Source of the DNA: Methanomassiliicoccus sp.
GTDB taxonomy: Archaea; Thermoplasmatota; Thermoplasmata; Methanomassiliicoccales; Methanomassiliicoccaceae
Direction of reading: 5' to 3'
DNA length: 64,000 bases
Assembly (NCBI GenBank): GCA_018262895.1
Contig: JADFDJ010000002.1
Coordinates: forward strand, 163,468 to 227,467
The notes under the pieces were generated by a model. It saw only the letters and a list, made by a program, of their open reading frames with translations, ran no database searches and was not told the DNA's origin. Positions 8,701 through 17,829 of this stretch are shown piece after piece (the stretch's first letter is position 1; each line of letters opens with the position of its first letter). The translations under genes and the position numbers were made by a program.

Positions 8701-9669
8701 CTACTCCTGGTCCATCCCCCGCATACGTTGTTCTCCCGCCCTTGAGGAATTAATTCCATCCATGCGGTTTCGGAGGACTGAGGCTATGATCGTGAGGACC
8801 AGTATTGAGATGATGACCCCCAGCGAAGCTATTACAGGTAGATGCAGGAAATCAGATGCAGCCATCTTTACACCGACAAACCCAAGGATGGCGGCCAGGC
8901 CATACTTGAGATACCTGAATAGTGGCAATGCAGAGGAGAGGACAAAGTAGAGCGAGCGAAGACCCAGCAACGCAAAGGCATTTGAGGTATAGATTATGAA
9001 GGGATCCTTACTGATGGCCAGGACCGCGGGTATCGAATCGAGAGCAAACATGATATCGGATGCCTCCACGAAGACCAAAGTTAGGAAGAGAGGAGTGGCC
9101 ATCATTACACCCTCCTTTCTTATCAGGAAACGCTCCCCATGTAGCTCTTTTGTGACTGGGACCACTCGACGGAACAATCTGACCATTGCATTATCGTCGG
9201 GACAGATCTCGCGGTCCTTTTGCAACACCATCTTGAGCGCTGTATAGATCAATATTCCGCCAAATATGTAGATGAAGAAGTGGAAGTTTTCCAATACAGT
9301 AATTCCAAAGTAAATGAATATTCCACGGAAAACCAATGCACCGACGATGCCCCAGAACAATATCTTATGATGGTACATTGTCGGGATACAAAAGTAGGTG
9401 AAGACAAGGATGAATACGAAAAGGTTGTCTACGCTGAGGGTTTTTTCCATAATGTATGCAGCGGTGAACTCAAGTGCCAGATCGGACCCCATCCACAACC
9501 ATATACCGATGTTGAAGATCGCGGCAAGGGCTATCCAGAATGCACTCATTATCAGTGCTTCCCTCATACGAACGACATGGGATTTTCGGTGAACCAATCC
9601 AAGGTCAATGAATACCATGGCCGCAATTAGCGCGAAGAACCCGCCCCATAACATAGATTGATCATCCAT
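8701..9669 (-). CDS. TerC-family integral membrane protein
   Basis: 322 aa from ATG 9669, chosen because a TGAGG site lies 8 nt upstream; a TTG at 9684 is the longer option. It has about nine hydrophobic helices and the family signatures MEKTLSVDNLFVFILVF and FVEASDIMFALDSIPA, whose acidic residues lie inside membrane helices. TerC/Alx proteins export manganese or help metal loading at the membrane and are linked to tellurite resistance in some bacteria. Codon use is visibly more AT-rich than in the flanking genes, which may mean acquisition by transfer. It is probably transcribed alone. Confidence 0.88.
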   Translation of the reverse strand: MDDQSMLWGGFFALIAAMVFIDLGLVHRKSHVVRMREALIMSAFWIALAAIFNIGIWLWMGSDLALEFTAAYIMEKTLSVDNLFVFILVFTYFCIPTMYHHKILFWGIVGALVFRGIFIYFGITVLENFHFFIYIFGGILIYTALKMVLQKDREICPDDNAMVRLFRRVVPVTKELHGERFLIRKEGVMMATPLFLTLVFVEASDIMFALDSIPAVLAISKDPFIIYTSNAFALLGLRSLYFVLSSALPLFRYLKYGLAAILGFVGVKMAASDFLHLPVIASLGVIISILVLTIIASVLRNRMDGINSSRAGEQRMRGMDQE

Positions 9670-9799
9670 CTCAACGAACCTCAAAATTCTGACAGGAGCT
9701 ACGATACGATCTAAGGGAAGTGATGTATTAATAATTTCTCATAATCACTCATATTGTTTCATATAGTTAGAATGGATACTAGGTTCAAGGTTAGTGCGC

Positions 9800-10369
9800 A
9801 TGCTAGTTCTGAATGAGCCGAAAATTGGACATGGTGCATACGTCGACCCGTCCTCGTCCGTACTGGGAGATGTGACCATAGGCCGACGGGTCTACGTCGC
9901 GCCGAACGCATCGATCCGCGCTGATGAGCCTGATTCGAAGATAGTCATCGAGGATGAGTGCAACATACAGGACAATGCGATCATCCATGCACTGAGCGGT
10001 TCCACCGTCCATGTGGGCGTCGGCAGCACACTAGCTCATGGCTGCATCGTCCACGGCCCGTGCACGATAGGGAGGGATTGCTTCATCGGCTTTGGATCCA
10101 TAGTGTTCGATAGCACAATTATGGATGGATGCGTGGTACTGCACCGAGCCGTAGTGACCAATTCATGCATATCGCATTCCCGTCTCATCAACAACGGCGC
10201 GATCATCGATGGCGATCCTGATGGGGAAGGCCTCCCAGAGGTCCCCGAGCACCATCGCCGGTTCGCCGATTCCGTGCGGGAGATGAACGTTGAACTTGCA
10301 TCCATGTACCACAGGTCAAGACCAGGCGATTTGAACCGAATAATCGGTGGGGAGCATCAAAGATATTAA
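9800..10369 (+). CDS. Gamma-class carbonic anhydrase-like left-handed beta-helix protein
   Basis: About 189 aa (a GTG two codons upstream at 9794 is an alternative). Hexapeptide repeats build a left-handed beta-helix (VLGDVTIG, VYVAPNASI, VHVGVGSTL). Zinc-ligand histidines are placed as in CamH-type enzymes: one in NAIIHAL and two five residues apart in AHGCIVHGP. The likely reaction is CO2/bicarbonate interconversion, which would suit the adjacent PEP carboxylase that consumes bicarbonate. A short wHTH gene follows directly. Confidence 0.75.
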   Translation: MLVLNEPKIGHGAYVDPSSSVLGDVTIGRRVYVAPNASIRADEPDSKIVIEDECNIQDNAIIHALSGSTVHVGVGSTLAHGCIVHGPCTIGRDCFIGFGSIVFDSTIMDGCVVLHRAVVTNSCISHSRLINNGAIIDGDPDGEGLPEVPEHHRRFADSVREMNVELASMYHRSRPGDLNRIIGGEHQRY

Positions 10370-10397
10370 GCGATACGAAAAAGGTGAGGGAGCGCTC

Positions 10398-10667
10398 TTG
10401 AAGGATCTTACCCAATGGATACTGAGTGTCGACAGAAGGCTGGATGTCATTAGGGCGTTGGAGGGTGCCGGACCTTTCAATGCGACGGAGATATCCCATC
10501 GGACAGGGCGCTCCATACAGAACGTCAGTCGTGCCATCCATGAGCTCGAGGAGAAGGGCCTGTTGAAGTGCCTTACGCCAGAGAAACAGACCTGGAAACG
10601 GTATTTGCTGACGGAGAAGGGAAAATCTGTACTTTCGGATCTCAGAAACGAGGAGATAGTCCAATGA
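10398..10667 (+). CDS. Winged-helix transcriptional regulator
   Basis: About 89 aa if started at TTG 10398, which has a strong GGTGAGGGAG site 5 nt upstream; a GTG at 10347 would give 106 aa and overlap the carbonic anhydrase gene by 23 nt. The helix-turn-helix is seen in FNATEISHRTGRSIQNVSRA and the wing in KRYLLTEKGKSVL, a MarR/ArsR-like layout. It lies between the carbonic anhydrase and PEP carboxylase genes on the same strand and may control this small carbon-fixing cluster. Confidence 0.7.
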   Translation: MKDLTQWILSVDRRLDVIRALEGAGPFNATEISHRTGRSIQNVSRAIHELEEKGLLKCLTPEKQTWKRYLLTEKGKSVLSDLRNEEIVQ

Positions 10668-10713
10668 GCAACCGTGCACATAGATCAGTCCGCATTAGAG
10701 AGAACGTGATATC

Positions 10714-12180
10714 ATGATACCAAAGATACCCCGATGCATGAGCACCCAGCATCCAGACAACGTCAACGCTCCCTTCTTTTCTGAGAGCTCGGAGCTGGGA
10801 GGCGAGGATGAGATCCAGGAAGCGTACTATGTGTTCTCGCACCTTGACTGTGAGGAGCAGATGTGGGACTGCGAGGGGAAGGAGGTTGACAACTACGTCA
10901 TCAAGAAGCTGCTGTCGAAGTACGACTGGTACTTCCGGGACAAGCAGCTGGGGAAGGATGTCTTCCTCACCCTGAGGGTACCCAATCCCAGCGTGGAGAA
11001 GGATGAAGCCAAGATCCTCCTGGAGACGCTGGAGTCCATACCTCGATCTTTCGATACCGCCAAGCTGTTCTACCAGAACGAGGTCCCCCCCATCTTCGAG
11101 GTCATCCTTCCCATGACCTCCTCCGCCGCCTCCTTGGACCGCGTCTATCACTACTACAAGGACTTCGTGGTGGGGAAGCAGCACATGACCTTCAGCAAGG
11201 ACAGCGTCAGGCTCTCCGAGTGGATCGGCACCTTCGAGCCCGACGAGATAAACGTCATACCCCTGTTCGAGGACCTGGAGCACATGCTGGACGCGCATCA
11301 CATCACCCGCAAGTACATGCAGGACAAGGACCTGGAGTACCAGAGGGTGTTCCTGGCGAGGTCGGACCCCGCAATGAACTACGGTCAGGCGGGGGCCATT
11401 CTCATGAACAAGGCCGCGCTGTACAACCTCCAGCTCCTGGAGGAGGAGACAGGGGTAAGTATCCAGCCCATCATCGGGGTGGGCTCCGCGCCCTTCCGCG
11501 GGAACCTGAAGCCCACCAACGTCGAGTCCCTGATGAAGGAGTACCCCTCCGTGCAGACGTTCACTGTGCAGTCCGCCTTCAAGTACGATTACTCCCACGA
11601 CGAGGTGCGCAGCGGGATCCAGAAGATCAACGAGGGTAAGCGCTCTCCGGCCGTCGAGGTCGACGTGGAGCGGTGCAAGGACATCATAGAGAGGTGCGCC
11701 AACTCCTACCGGGAGCAGATCATCAAGCTCGCGCCTTTGGTGAACGAGGCCGCCAACTACGTGCCCGCTCGCCGCAAGAGGAAGCTGCACATCGGCCTGT
11801 TCGGTTACTCCCGCAGCCTCGAGGGCATCAAGCTGCCTCGCGCCATCAGCTTCTGCTGCGCATTCTACTCCCTGGGCATCCCTCCCGAGGTCCTGGGGCT
11901 GGACGCTCTGGACGATACCGACCTGGATTACCTGCGGCAGCTCAGCCCCCACTTCGATGACAACATGCGGGACGCCCTCCGGTACATGAACCCCGATTCC
12001 ATGAAGATGCTGCCCCTCAAGGTGCGCATGGCCGTGGACAACCTGGATATAGAATATGAGGTGGACGAGAAGCACCGCCAGATAACCACGCAGATCATGA
12101 ACAACCTCAAGAACAGCACGGGGAAGGGAATGGGGGAGTTCGTGCTCCAGGCCGCCCATCTCCGCGGGTTCCTGGGATGA
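10714..12180 (+). CDS. ppcA: Phosphoenolpyruvate carboxylase, archaeal type
   Basis: 488 aa, the size of the short archaeal enzyme (the bacterial and plant type is near 900 aa). Family signatures include IPRCMSTQHPDN at the N-terminus, VILPMTSSAASLDRVYHYY, GVGSAPFRGNL and the C-terminal HIGLFGYSRSLEG. It makes oxaloacetate from PEP and bicarbonate, an anaplerotic step for an organism fixing CO2 via acetyl-CoA. A GTGAT site precedes the ATG. Confidence 0.93.
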   Translation: MIPKIPRCMSTQHPDNVNAPFFSESSELGGEDEIQEAYYVFSHLDCEEQMWDCEGKEVDNYVIKKLLSKYDWYFRDKQLGKDVFLTLRVPNPSVEKDEAKILLETLESIPRSFDTAKLFYQNEVPPIFEVILPMTSSAASLDRVYHYYKDFVVGKQHMTFSKDSVRLSEWIGTFEPDEINVIPLFEDLEHMLDAHHITRKYMQDKDLEYQRVFLARSDPAMNYGQAGAILMNKAALYNLQLLEEETGVSIQPIIGVGSAPFRGNLKPTNVESLMKEYPSVQTFTVQSAFKYDYSHDEVRSGIQKINEGKRSPAVEVDVERCKDIIERCANSYREQIIKLAPLVNEAANYVPARRKRKLHIGLFGYSRSLEGIKLPRAISFCCAFYSLGIPPEVLGLDALDDTDLDYLRQLSPHFDDNMRDALRYMNPDSMKMLPLKVRMAVDNLDIEYEVDEKHRQITTQIMNNLKNSTGKGMGEFVLQAAHLRGFLG

Positions 12181-12278
12181 GGAGGGTACGACCATGGCAG
12201 GCGTGGCTTCCCCCGTACATCTCCCGATGCCGCTGATCGACCAAAACATACATCATTCCCCAGGGAGGTGTTGAGTCC

Positions 12279-14165
12279 ATGTCCCATAAGGTGACCTTCT
12301 TTCCGGGCGGGTTGATGACCGAGGTCGAGGACGGGGAGACGGTCCTGGACGCCGCGGTGGCGGTGGGCGCTCAGATCAACAGCGTGTGCGGGGGAAAGGG
12401 CACCTGCACCAAGTGCCTGGTAATCATCGACGGCCCCAGCGACTCGGAGATGGGCAAGCTGAGCAGGGAGGAGTACGACCTGGGGTACCGAATCGCCTGC
12501 CAGACCAAGATCAGGGGCGATGTCTCTGTCTTCATCCCCGAGGAATCGCAGATAAGCGAGCACCAGATCCTCGCCGCCTACAGCGGCAGGGAGGCCGGGG
12601 AGCTGACACCGCTGACGGTGTGCCGCCGACTGGACCTCTCCGCTCCCAGCCTGGAGGACAACCGAGGCGATCTGGAGAGGGTGGTCGACGCTCTGGAGGT
12701 CCCCTCCCTGGAGGTGCCACTGCCGCTGCTGCGGGAGCTGCCCCAGGTGCTGCGGGAGGGGGGCTGGCAGCTCTCGCTGATGCTGTCCCGTTGGGACGGC
12801 AGCCACAGGCTCATGGCCATAGAGAAGGGTTCCAAGTCCCTGGCCAACTACGGAATCGCCGTGGACATCGGCACCACCACGGTGGTGGCGGAGCTGGTGG
12901 ACCTCAACACGGGGAAGACGGTGGCGCAGGCGTCCGACTACAACCGCCAGCTGGTGTGCGGAGAGGACGTGCTGTCGCGCATCGCGTACGCCGAGGAGAA
13001 GGGGGTGGGGAGGCTCAACGAGCTGGTGCGGGACACGGTCAACGGCCTCATCACCCAGCTGTGCGCGGAGAGGGACAAGAGGAGGCGCTTCCACTCCGGG
13101 ACCTGCGACACCGATATCTCTTCTATTTCCGTGGGGGGCAACACCGCCATGGTGCACATGCTGCTGGGCCTGGACCCCACGAGCATACGGTACGCTCCGT
13201 ACATATCCACCACCAACGTGCCACCCGTTCTGCCCGCATCGGACATCGGCATCCGGTCCCTGCCCGGCGCTCCGGTGTACTGCGTGCCCGGAAGGGCTTC
13301 CTACGTGGGCGGCGACATCACGGCCGACATCCTCCTCTCCGGCCTGCACCTCCGGGACGAGCTGTCCCTCCTGATCGACGTCGGTACCAACGGCGAGGTG
13401 GTGCTTGGCAACAAGGAATGGATCGTTGGGTGCTCCACCTCCGCGGGGCCGGCGTTCGAGGGAGGGGAGGTCTCCTGCGGCATGCGCGCCATGGGCGGGG
13501 CCATCGATACCATCAAGATAACGGAGACGGACATCGACATTACCATCATCGGGAAGAAGCGCCCGCGGGGCATATGCGGCTCCGGCCTCATCGACCTGAT
13601 CGCCCAGATGTTCCTGCGGGGTTACATCGACAAGAAGGGGAGGATCGAGACCGCCTCCTCGGAGAGGGTGCGGTCCTCCGGACGGGGCATGGAGTTCGTC
13701 GTCCACCATGAGGCGGGGAAGCGGGACATCGCCGTGAGCGACGACGATATAGCCAACGTCATCCGGACCAAGGCGGCCATCTATGCCGGGTGCTCGGTGC
13801 TGCTCCAGAGCGTGGACAGGTCCTTCGGTGACATCGAACGGCTGTACGTCGCCGGCGGCTTCGGGCAGCACATCGACATCGACAACGCCCAGGTCATCGG
13901 CCTCCTTCCAGACGTTCCGCGCGATCGCTTCCAGTTCCTTGGCAACGCCTCCCTGGGCGGCTCCAAGCTGTGCCTCCTCTCCGAGAATATGAGGGCCGAG
14001 GCCCTGGACATATACCGGGCCATGACCTACGTGGACCTGTCCTCATCGCAGGCGTTCTTCGACCAGTACTCCTCAGCGCTGTTCCTTCCGCACACCGACA
14101 TGGACCAGTTCCCCGAGGTACGTAGGAGGCTCGAGGCCGCCAGGGGGCAACGGGGCCGGGATTAG
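12279..14165 (+). CDS. acsV: Corrinoid protein reductive activator (RACo type, ASKHA ATPase with 2Fe-2S)
   Basis: 628 aa behind a strong GGGAGGTG site. The N-terminus is a plant-type 2Fe-2S ferredoxin domain with cysteines 37, 43, 46 and 74 (SVCGGKGTCTKC); after a linker, an actin-like ATPase domain starts with GIAVDIGTTTVVAELVD and includes DVGTNGEVVLGNKEW and AGGFGQHIDI. This is the RACo layout: ATP-driven reduction of Co(II) in the corrinoid Fe-S protein back to methyl-accepting Co(I). Methanogen RamA proteins carry C-terminal 4Fe-4S motifs instead, so this is the acetogen-type activator. Its natural target, CdhD/CdhE, is encoded 7 kb away. Confidence 0.88.
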   Translation: MSHKVTFFPGGLMTEVEDGETVLDAAVAVGAQINSVCGGKGTCTKCLVIIDGPSDSEMGKLSREEYDLGYRIACQTKIRGDVSVFIPEESQISEHQILAAYSGREAGELTPLTVCRRLDLSAPSLEDNRGDLERVVDALEVPSLEVPLPLLRELPQVLREGGWQLSLMLSRWDGSHRLMAIEKGSKSLANYGIAVDIGTTTVVAELVDLNTGKTVAQASDYNRQLVCGEDVLSRIAYAEEKGVGRLNELVRDTVNGLITQLCAERDKRRRFHSGTCDTDISSISVGGNTAMVHMLLGLDPTSIRYAPYISTTNVPPVLPASDIGIRSLPGAPVYCVPGRASYVGGDITADILLSGLHLRDELSLLIDVGTNGEVVLGNKEWIVGCSTSAGPAFEGGEVSCGMRAMGGAIDTIKITETDIDITIIGKKRPRGICGSGLIDLIAQMFLRGYIDKKGRIETASSERVRSSGRGMEFVVHHEAGKRDIAVSDDDIANVIRTKAAIYAGCSVLLQSVDRSFGDIERLYVAGGFGQHIDIDNAQVIGLLPDVPRDRFQFLGNASLGGSKLCLLSENMRAEALDIYRAMTYVDLSSSQAFFDQYSSALFLPHTDMDQFPEVRRRLEAARGQRGRD

Positions 14166-14318
14166 ACCTTTAGGCTCATCAGGCGCCATTTTCCTACATT
14201 TATTGACCTAATTTTGTCCTATTGATTCTGATATTAATCTGGAGAGTAAAAGATTTGAAATATCGTTCATAGGTCCAGCAAAACAGAGTATAATCAAAAT
14301 CGAGAAAAGGTGTATACC

Positions 14319-14999
14319 ATGTCCTCCCCCGCCTCCCCCTTCAGCTCCATAATCGTCATGGCCAAGCAGATCCTTGAATCTGGCCGCATAGGTCCCAAGT
14401 CCTCCAAGGCGGAGGCGGAAGGCACCGTCAAGGAGATCATCGGCGCGGCCGACCAGGCGTTCACGGAAGAGCACGAGGTGAACTACTGGGGCTTCCTCAA
14501 GGCCACCCTGGGCGAGTACGTCCGGTCCCGCGGCCTGGAGGAGAGCTTCGTGGTCAAGGGCTCCCCCTTCAACTATCACGGTGCGGTAGGGGCCAGCTGC
14601 TCCGCGGTCATGCTCCGGAAGGACTTCTACAGGGGCGAGGCCCGCGTGGAGCCGGAGATGTTCCTGGAGGTCGGCATGGTCCGCGACCGGCAGGGGAACC
14701 TGAGCCCCGGCGTGTGCTGCGGCTTCCACTACCTCCCCTCCCCCGAGGGCGACCACAGCCGGTTCGTCCAGGGCGTGCTCGAGGACCAGAGGACCAAGTC
14801 CATGGCCTGGGCGCTGTCCAACGACGGTTTCCTCAATCCCTCCTTCCGCTCCTTCGGCAGGGATTCACACTGGGGCATGGACGCCACCCTGACAAAGGTC
14901 TGGCCCGAGGACAGCGTCACTCCAGAGATCAAGGAGAGGGTCTTCCAGGCCCTCGACGAGCTCCTCCCCCTGTTCCTGCGGATAGTGTCCCTGGCATAG
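14319..14999 (+). CDS. Unrecognised soluble protein in the acetyl-CoA pathway block
   Basis: 226 aa from ATG 14319, preceded by AGGTG; a GTG at 14310 is possible. No signal peptide or membrane helix is seen and I do not recognise the family. Notable parts are EVNYWGFLKATLGEYVRSRG, a Ser/Cys-containing GAVGASCSAVMLRKDFYRGE, a VCCGFHYLP motif with paired cysteines, and a C-terminal helix. It lies between RACo and core-MetE on the same strand with its own AT-rich upstream region. A corrinoid or methyl-transfer role is suggested only by position. Confidence 0.6.
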   Translation: MSSPASPFSSIIVMAKQILESGRIGPKSSKAEAEGTVKEIIGAADQAFTEEHEVNYWGFLKATLGEYVRSRGLEESFVVKGSPFNYHGAVGASCSAVMLRKDFYRGEARVEPEMFLEVGMVRDRQGNLSPGVCCGFHYLPSPEGDHSRFVQGVLEDQRTKSMAWALSNDGFLNPSFRSFGRDSHWGMDATLTKVWPEDSVTPEIKERVFQALDELLPLFLRIVSLA

Positions 15000-15064
15000 G
15001 GATTCGTGTATCTGCCCTCAAGGCAACGCGCAAGGTTTATCTAAGCTCGTTATATTGAAAGAGC

Positions 15065-16087
15065 GTGGACTGGAACTGCGCCCCTACCGTGATCGGATCC
15101 CTTCCCTGCACCGATCCAGCGAAAGCCGTTGACCTCATACTGGAAAAGCTCGTGGCCGTGCCCACATGGCCCCAGCTGCCACAGGTCGGTTTCCAGGAGA
15201 ACATGTACGTCCAGTTCATGGCCGGCCTCCCGGGGGTGCAGGTGGACAACGACAAGAAGAAGATCCGGGTCAACCTCGCCGACTACGACCCCGAGGCCAT
15301 CTATACCAGGATCCTGGAGGATAACGCGGACCTGTTCGCGTTCCCCCAGTACGGCTTCTCCGGCTTCCACGAGTTCATGTCCCGGGAACTGCCGCCATCA
15401 GTCCGTGCGCTCAAGGGGCAGATCACCGGACCGGTGTCCCTGGGGCTGCAGGTCACGGACCTGGACGACAAGCCGGTCATCTACGACGAGGCGTACGCCG
15501 AGATCATACGCAAGAGCCTGAACCTAATGGCCCGGTGGCAGGAGAATAAACTGCGCAAGAAGTTCCCGGAGACCGTCCTGTTCATAGATGAGCCGTACCT
15601 GTCCATTATCGGGACGCCCTTCGCCAGCGTCTCCCAGGCCGACGTGACCTCGTGGATAGCGGAGGTCACTACCGGCCTGGAGGGGATGACGGGCATACAC
15701 TGCTGCGCCAACACCGACTGGCCCTTCGTCATGGGCATGGGCATCGATGTCCTGTCCTTCGATGCCTACGACTACGGCTACACCATATCCCTCTACCCCG
15801 AGGAGGTGGACCGTTTCCTGGAGAGCGGGGGGAGCCTTGCGTGGGGCATCGTGCCCAACCACGAGGAGCCGTTCCTCCTGGAGACCGCATCGTCCCTGGC
15901 GGACAAGGTCGAGGGCCTCATAGCATCCCTGGTGAACAAGGGGTTGGACCAGGACCTGCTCCTGCGGCAGTCGCTGCTTACGCCGCAGTGCGGTCTCGGC
16001 GGACTCGACGCCGAGATCGGAGAGAAGGTCCTGGACCTCCTGGTGGAGACATCGGACGAGCTCAGGTCACGGCACTCCCTGGAGTGA
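15065..16087 (+). CDS. Core-MetE type cobalamin-independent methionine synthase
   Basis: 340 aa from a GTG start. It matches the C-terminal catalytic half of MetE (URO-D/CIMS barrel) without the N-terminal folate-binding half: TVIGSLP at the start, LKGQITGPVSLG, ETVLFIDEPYLS, a GIHCCAN segment supplying His/Cys zinc ligands and a late LTPQCGLGG with the third ligand Cys. Core-MetE proteins make methionine from homocysteine, and in organisms with the Wood-Ljungdahl pathway the methyl donor is reported to be a methylated corrinoid protein. The gene ends 1 nt before cooC, so the two are likely cotranscribed. Confidence 0.78.
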   Translation: MDWNCAPTVIGSLPCTDPAKAVDLILEKLVAVPTWPQLPQVGFQENMYVQFMAGLPGVQVDNDKKKIRVNLADYDPEAIYTRILEDNADLFAFPQYGFSGFHEFMSRELPPSVRALKGQITGPVSLGLQVTDLDDKPVIYDEAYAEIIRKSLNLMARWQENKLRKKFPETVLFIDEPYLSIIGTPFASVSQADVTSWIAEVTTGLEGMTGIHCCANTDWPFVMGMGIDVLSFDAYDYGYTISLYPEEVDRFLESGGSLAWGIVPNHEEPFLLETASSLADKVEGLIASLVNKGLDQDLLLRQSLLTPQCGLGGLDAEIGEKVLDLLVETSDELRSRHSLE

Positions 16088-16088
16088 C

Positions 16089-16832
16089 ATGACCTACATC
16101 ATCGCCGTGGCCGGCAAGGGCGGGGTCGGCAAGTCCACATTGTCCGCCCTCCTGGTGCAGGAGCTCGCTGCGCGCACCGGGAAGGTGATACTGGCCGTGG
16201 ACGCCGATCCTAACTCCAACCTGGGCGAGAAGCTGGGGGTCACGGTGGAGAAGACCATCGGTGACCTGCGCGAGGACCTGGTGAGGCGCTCCGAGGAGGT
16301 CACCGGGTCCAAGCACCAGGAGGCGATGTACCAGCTCCGCCTGGCGATGGTCGAGGGAAGGGACTTCGACCTGGTGACCATGGGCCGATCCGAGGGCAGA
16401 GGCTGCTACTGCTACGTAAACAACCTCCTGCGCACCTTTCTCGACGAGATCATGAGCCAGTACGGTCACGTTGTCATAGACAACGAGGCGGGCATGGAGC
16501 ACCTCTCCCGGAGGACGTGCCAGCGCATGGACGTCCTGATGGTGGTATCGGACGCCACCAGGGTGGGCCTGGAGACCGCTTTCCGGATACTCTCCCTGGC
16601 GAGGGAGATGGAGATCGACATCGGGAAGAGCGTCCTGGTCATCAACCGCGTTACCGGGGAGCTGCCGGCGAGCCTCAAGGAAATGGTCCCGCCGGGCTTC
16701 TCCAGGCTCTTCCTCCTGCCGCAGGACGCCGCCGTCGAGGAGCTGGCCATGGCCAGCTCGCAGCTCACGTCGCTCCCCAGGGACAGCTTGCTGCGGGAAG
16801 CGGTGAACCAGCTCATCCCTGAGCTGAGGTGA
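16089..16832 (+). CDS. cooC: CooC-type nickel-insertion ATPase
   Basis: 247 aa. It has a MinD/SIMIBI fold with deviant Walker A GKGGVGKST (residues 9-17), a DADPNSN switch region and a CxC nickel site at C106/C108 in GRGCYCYVNNLL. CooC/AcsF proteins dimerise on ATP, bind nickel and mature CODH or acetyl-CoA synthase. The gene is coupled to the core-MetE gene and sits on the side of the block facing the ACS genes. A second, more diverged CooC-like protein is encoded at 34.3-35.1 kb. Confidence 0.9.
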   Translation: MTYIIAVAGKGGVGKSTLSALLVQELAARTGKVILAVDADPNSNLGEKLGVTVEKTIGDLREDLVRRSEEVTGSKHQEAMYQLRLAMVEGRDFDLVTMGRSEGRGCYCYVNNLLRTFLDEIMSQYGHVVIDNEAGMEHLSRRTCQRMDVLMVVSDATRVGLETAFRILSLAREMEIDIGKSVLVINRVTGELPASLKEMVPPGFSRLFLLPQDAAVEELAMASSQLTSLPRDSLLREAVNQLIPELR

Positions 16833-16911
16833 GAATAAGATGCATCGGTTTTAAGAATGTAGAATCCACTTCCTTTGCCGGAGAAAGCGGACCAATCCAG
16901 GGGGAAGGAAT

Positions 16912-17829
16912 ACGCGTCTTAAGAAGCAGTATTTAGCGGTCATAGTAGTTGTGATGATATTATTCACAGTCTTCATCGCATCGTTCGTCGTCAGCTCTGT
17001 GCAGGGCTCCCGCGTGGCGTACATGGCGGTCAGAGCGGACAAGGCCAGCTATGAGATGGGGGAGAACGTGACCTTCACACTTACGCCGCTAAGCCCGGGG
17101 GCCAAGTGCACGTTGCAAGGTTACTCCTCTAACTCCGGAATAACCATGCTCCGCCTTCCTGACGACATCGATCCCGAGACCTACCTGGATGATGAGCAGG
17201 TCCTTGTGAACATAAGCATGTGGTCTCATGGAGGAAGCTTCCCCCAGGGGCCGTACGTTGCCATTCCAAGCATCACCACCAATGGCGAGCCTCTTTCATT
17301 CTCCTGGAACGGCACTATAAGTACTTTTGACCCGGTCACAGGCAACGTGACCTGGGGCCAGGCCAGTGCAGGGTACTACATCCTGTGTCCGGTCAACTTC
17401 CTCAGCTCCGGATCGGCGACCAAGCTCATGCTGGACCGCAGCTCCATATTCTACCTGGACGGGCTCAGGGTGGCCTTCGACGTCACCTATATCGGTGGAA
17501 ACTTCTCTGTGCGAGCGGACCTCTCCCTGGGCGAGGGCACCGAAGGCATAGACGGGATGTTCTCGACGGTCGTCCCCGATCACACTGAGTACCAGGAGGG
17601 CAATGTGACCCTTTTCAACGAGACCGTTCACCTGGTGCCAGGCTCGACCACCAGCATCACCATTGAATACCCAGGTGTGGACATGGGGTATGGACCTCCG
17701 ACTACCAATCTCCTCTGTTACCTTTACACGGGAGAGAGAACGTTCACCTTCGGATTCTACCAGTCCTATTATTCCGATGTCAACCCCGACGGGGAGCAGG
17801 TCGCGGGGGTACGCAATGTCCAGTACTGA
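16912..17829 (+). CDS. Secreted protein, paralog A flanking an ABC exporter
   Basis: About 305 aa if started at ACG 16912; the first standard start in frame is GTG 16951, which would remove the Lys-rich n-region of an otherwise perfect signal peptide (RLKKQYLAVIVVVMILF). A GGGGAAGGA site precedes the ACG. The mature part is rich in Gly, Ser, Thr and predicted beta strands, with many N-x-S/T sequons. It begins VRADKASYEMGENVTFTL, matching VTIQADKEGYNIGEEITFKL in the protein at 19715-20602, so the two are paralogs. The last 14 nt overlap the ABC ATPase gene. The family is unknown to me. Confidence 0.65.
   Translation, partial: TRLKKQYLAVIVVVMILFTVFIASFVVSSVQGSRVAYMAVRADKASYEMGENVTFTLTPLSPGAKCTLQGYSSNSGITMLRLPDDIDPETYLDDEQVLVNISMWSHGGSFPQGPYVAIPSITTNGEPLSFSWNGTISTFDPVTGNVTWGQASAGYYILCPVNFLSSGSATKLMLDRSSIFYLDGLRVAFDVTYIGGNFSVRADLSLGEGTEGIDGMFSTVVPDHTEYQEGNVTLFNETVHLVPGSTTSITIEYPGVDMGYGPPTTNLLCYLYTGERTFTFGFYQSYYSDVNPDGEQVAGVRNVQY

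Noticed and set aside
10642..12249. 535-codon minus-strand open frame opposite ppcA
   Set aside because: It lies antisense to a clear PEP carboxylase and has the His/Val/Leu/Gly-rich composition of a GC-rich shadow frame.
11928..13871. 647-codon minus-strand open frame opposite the RACo gene
   Set aside because: Shadow of the ASKHA ATPase reading frame; repetitive His/Gly/Asp composition and no domain.
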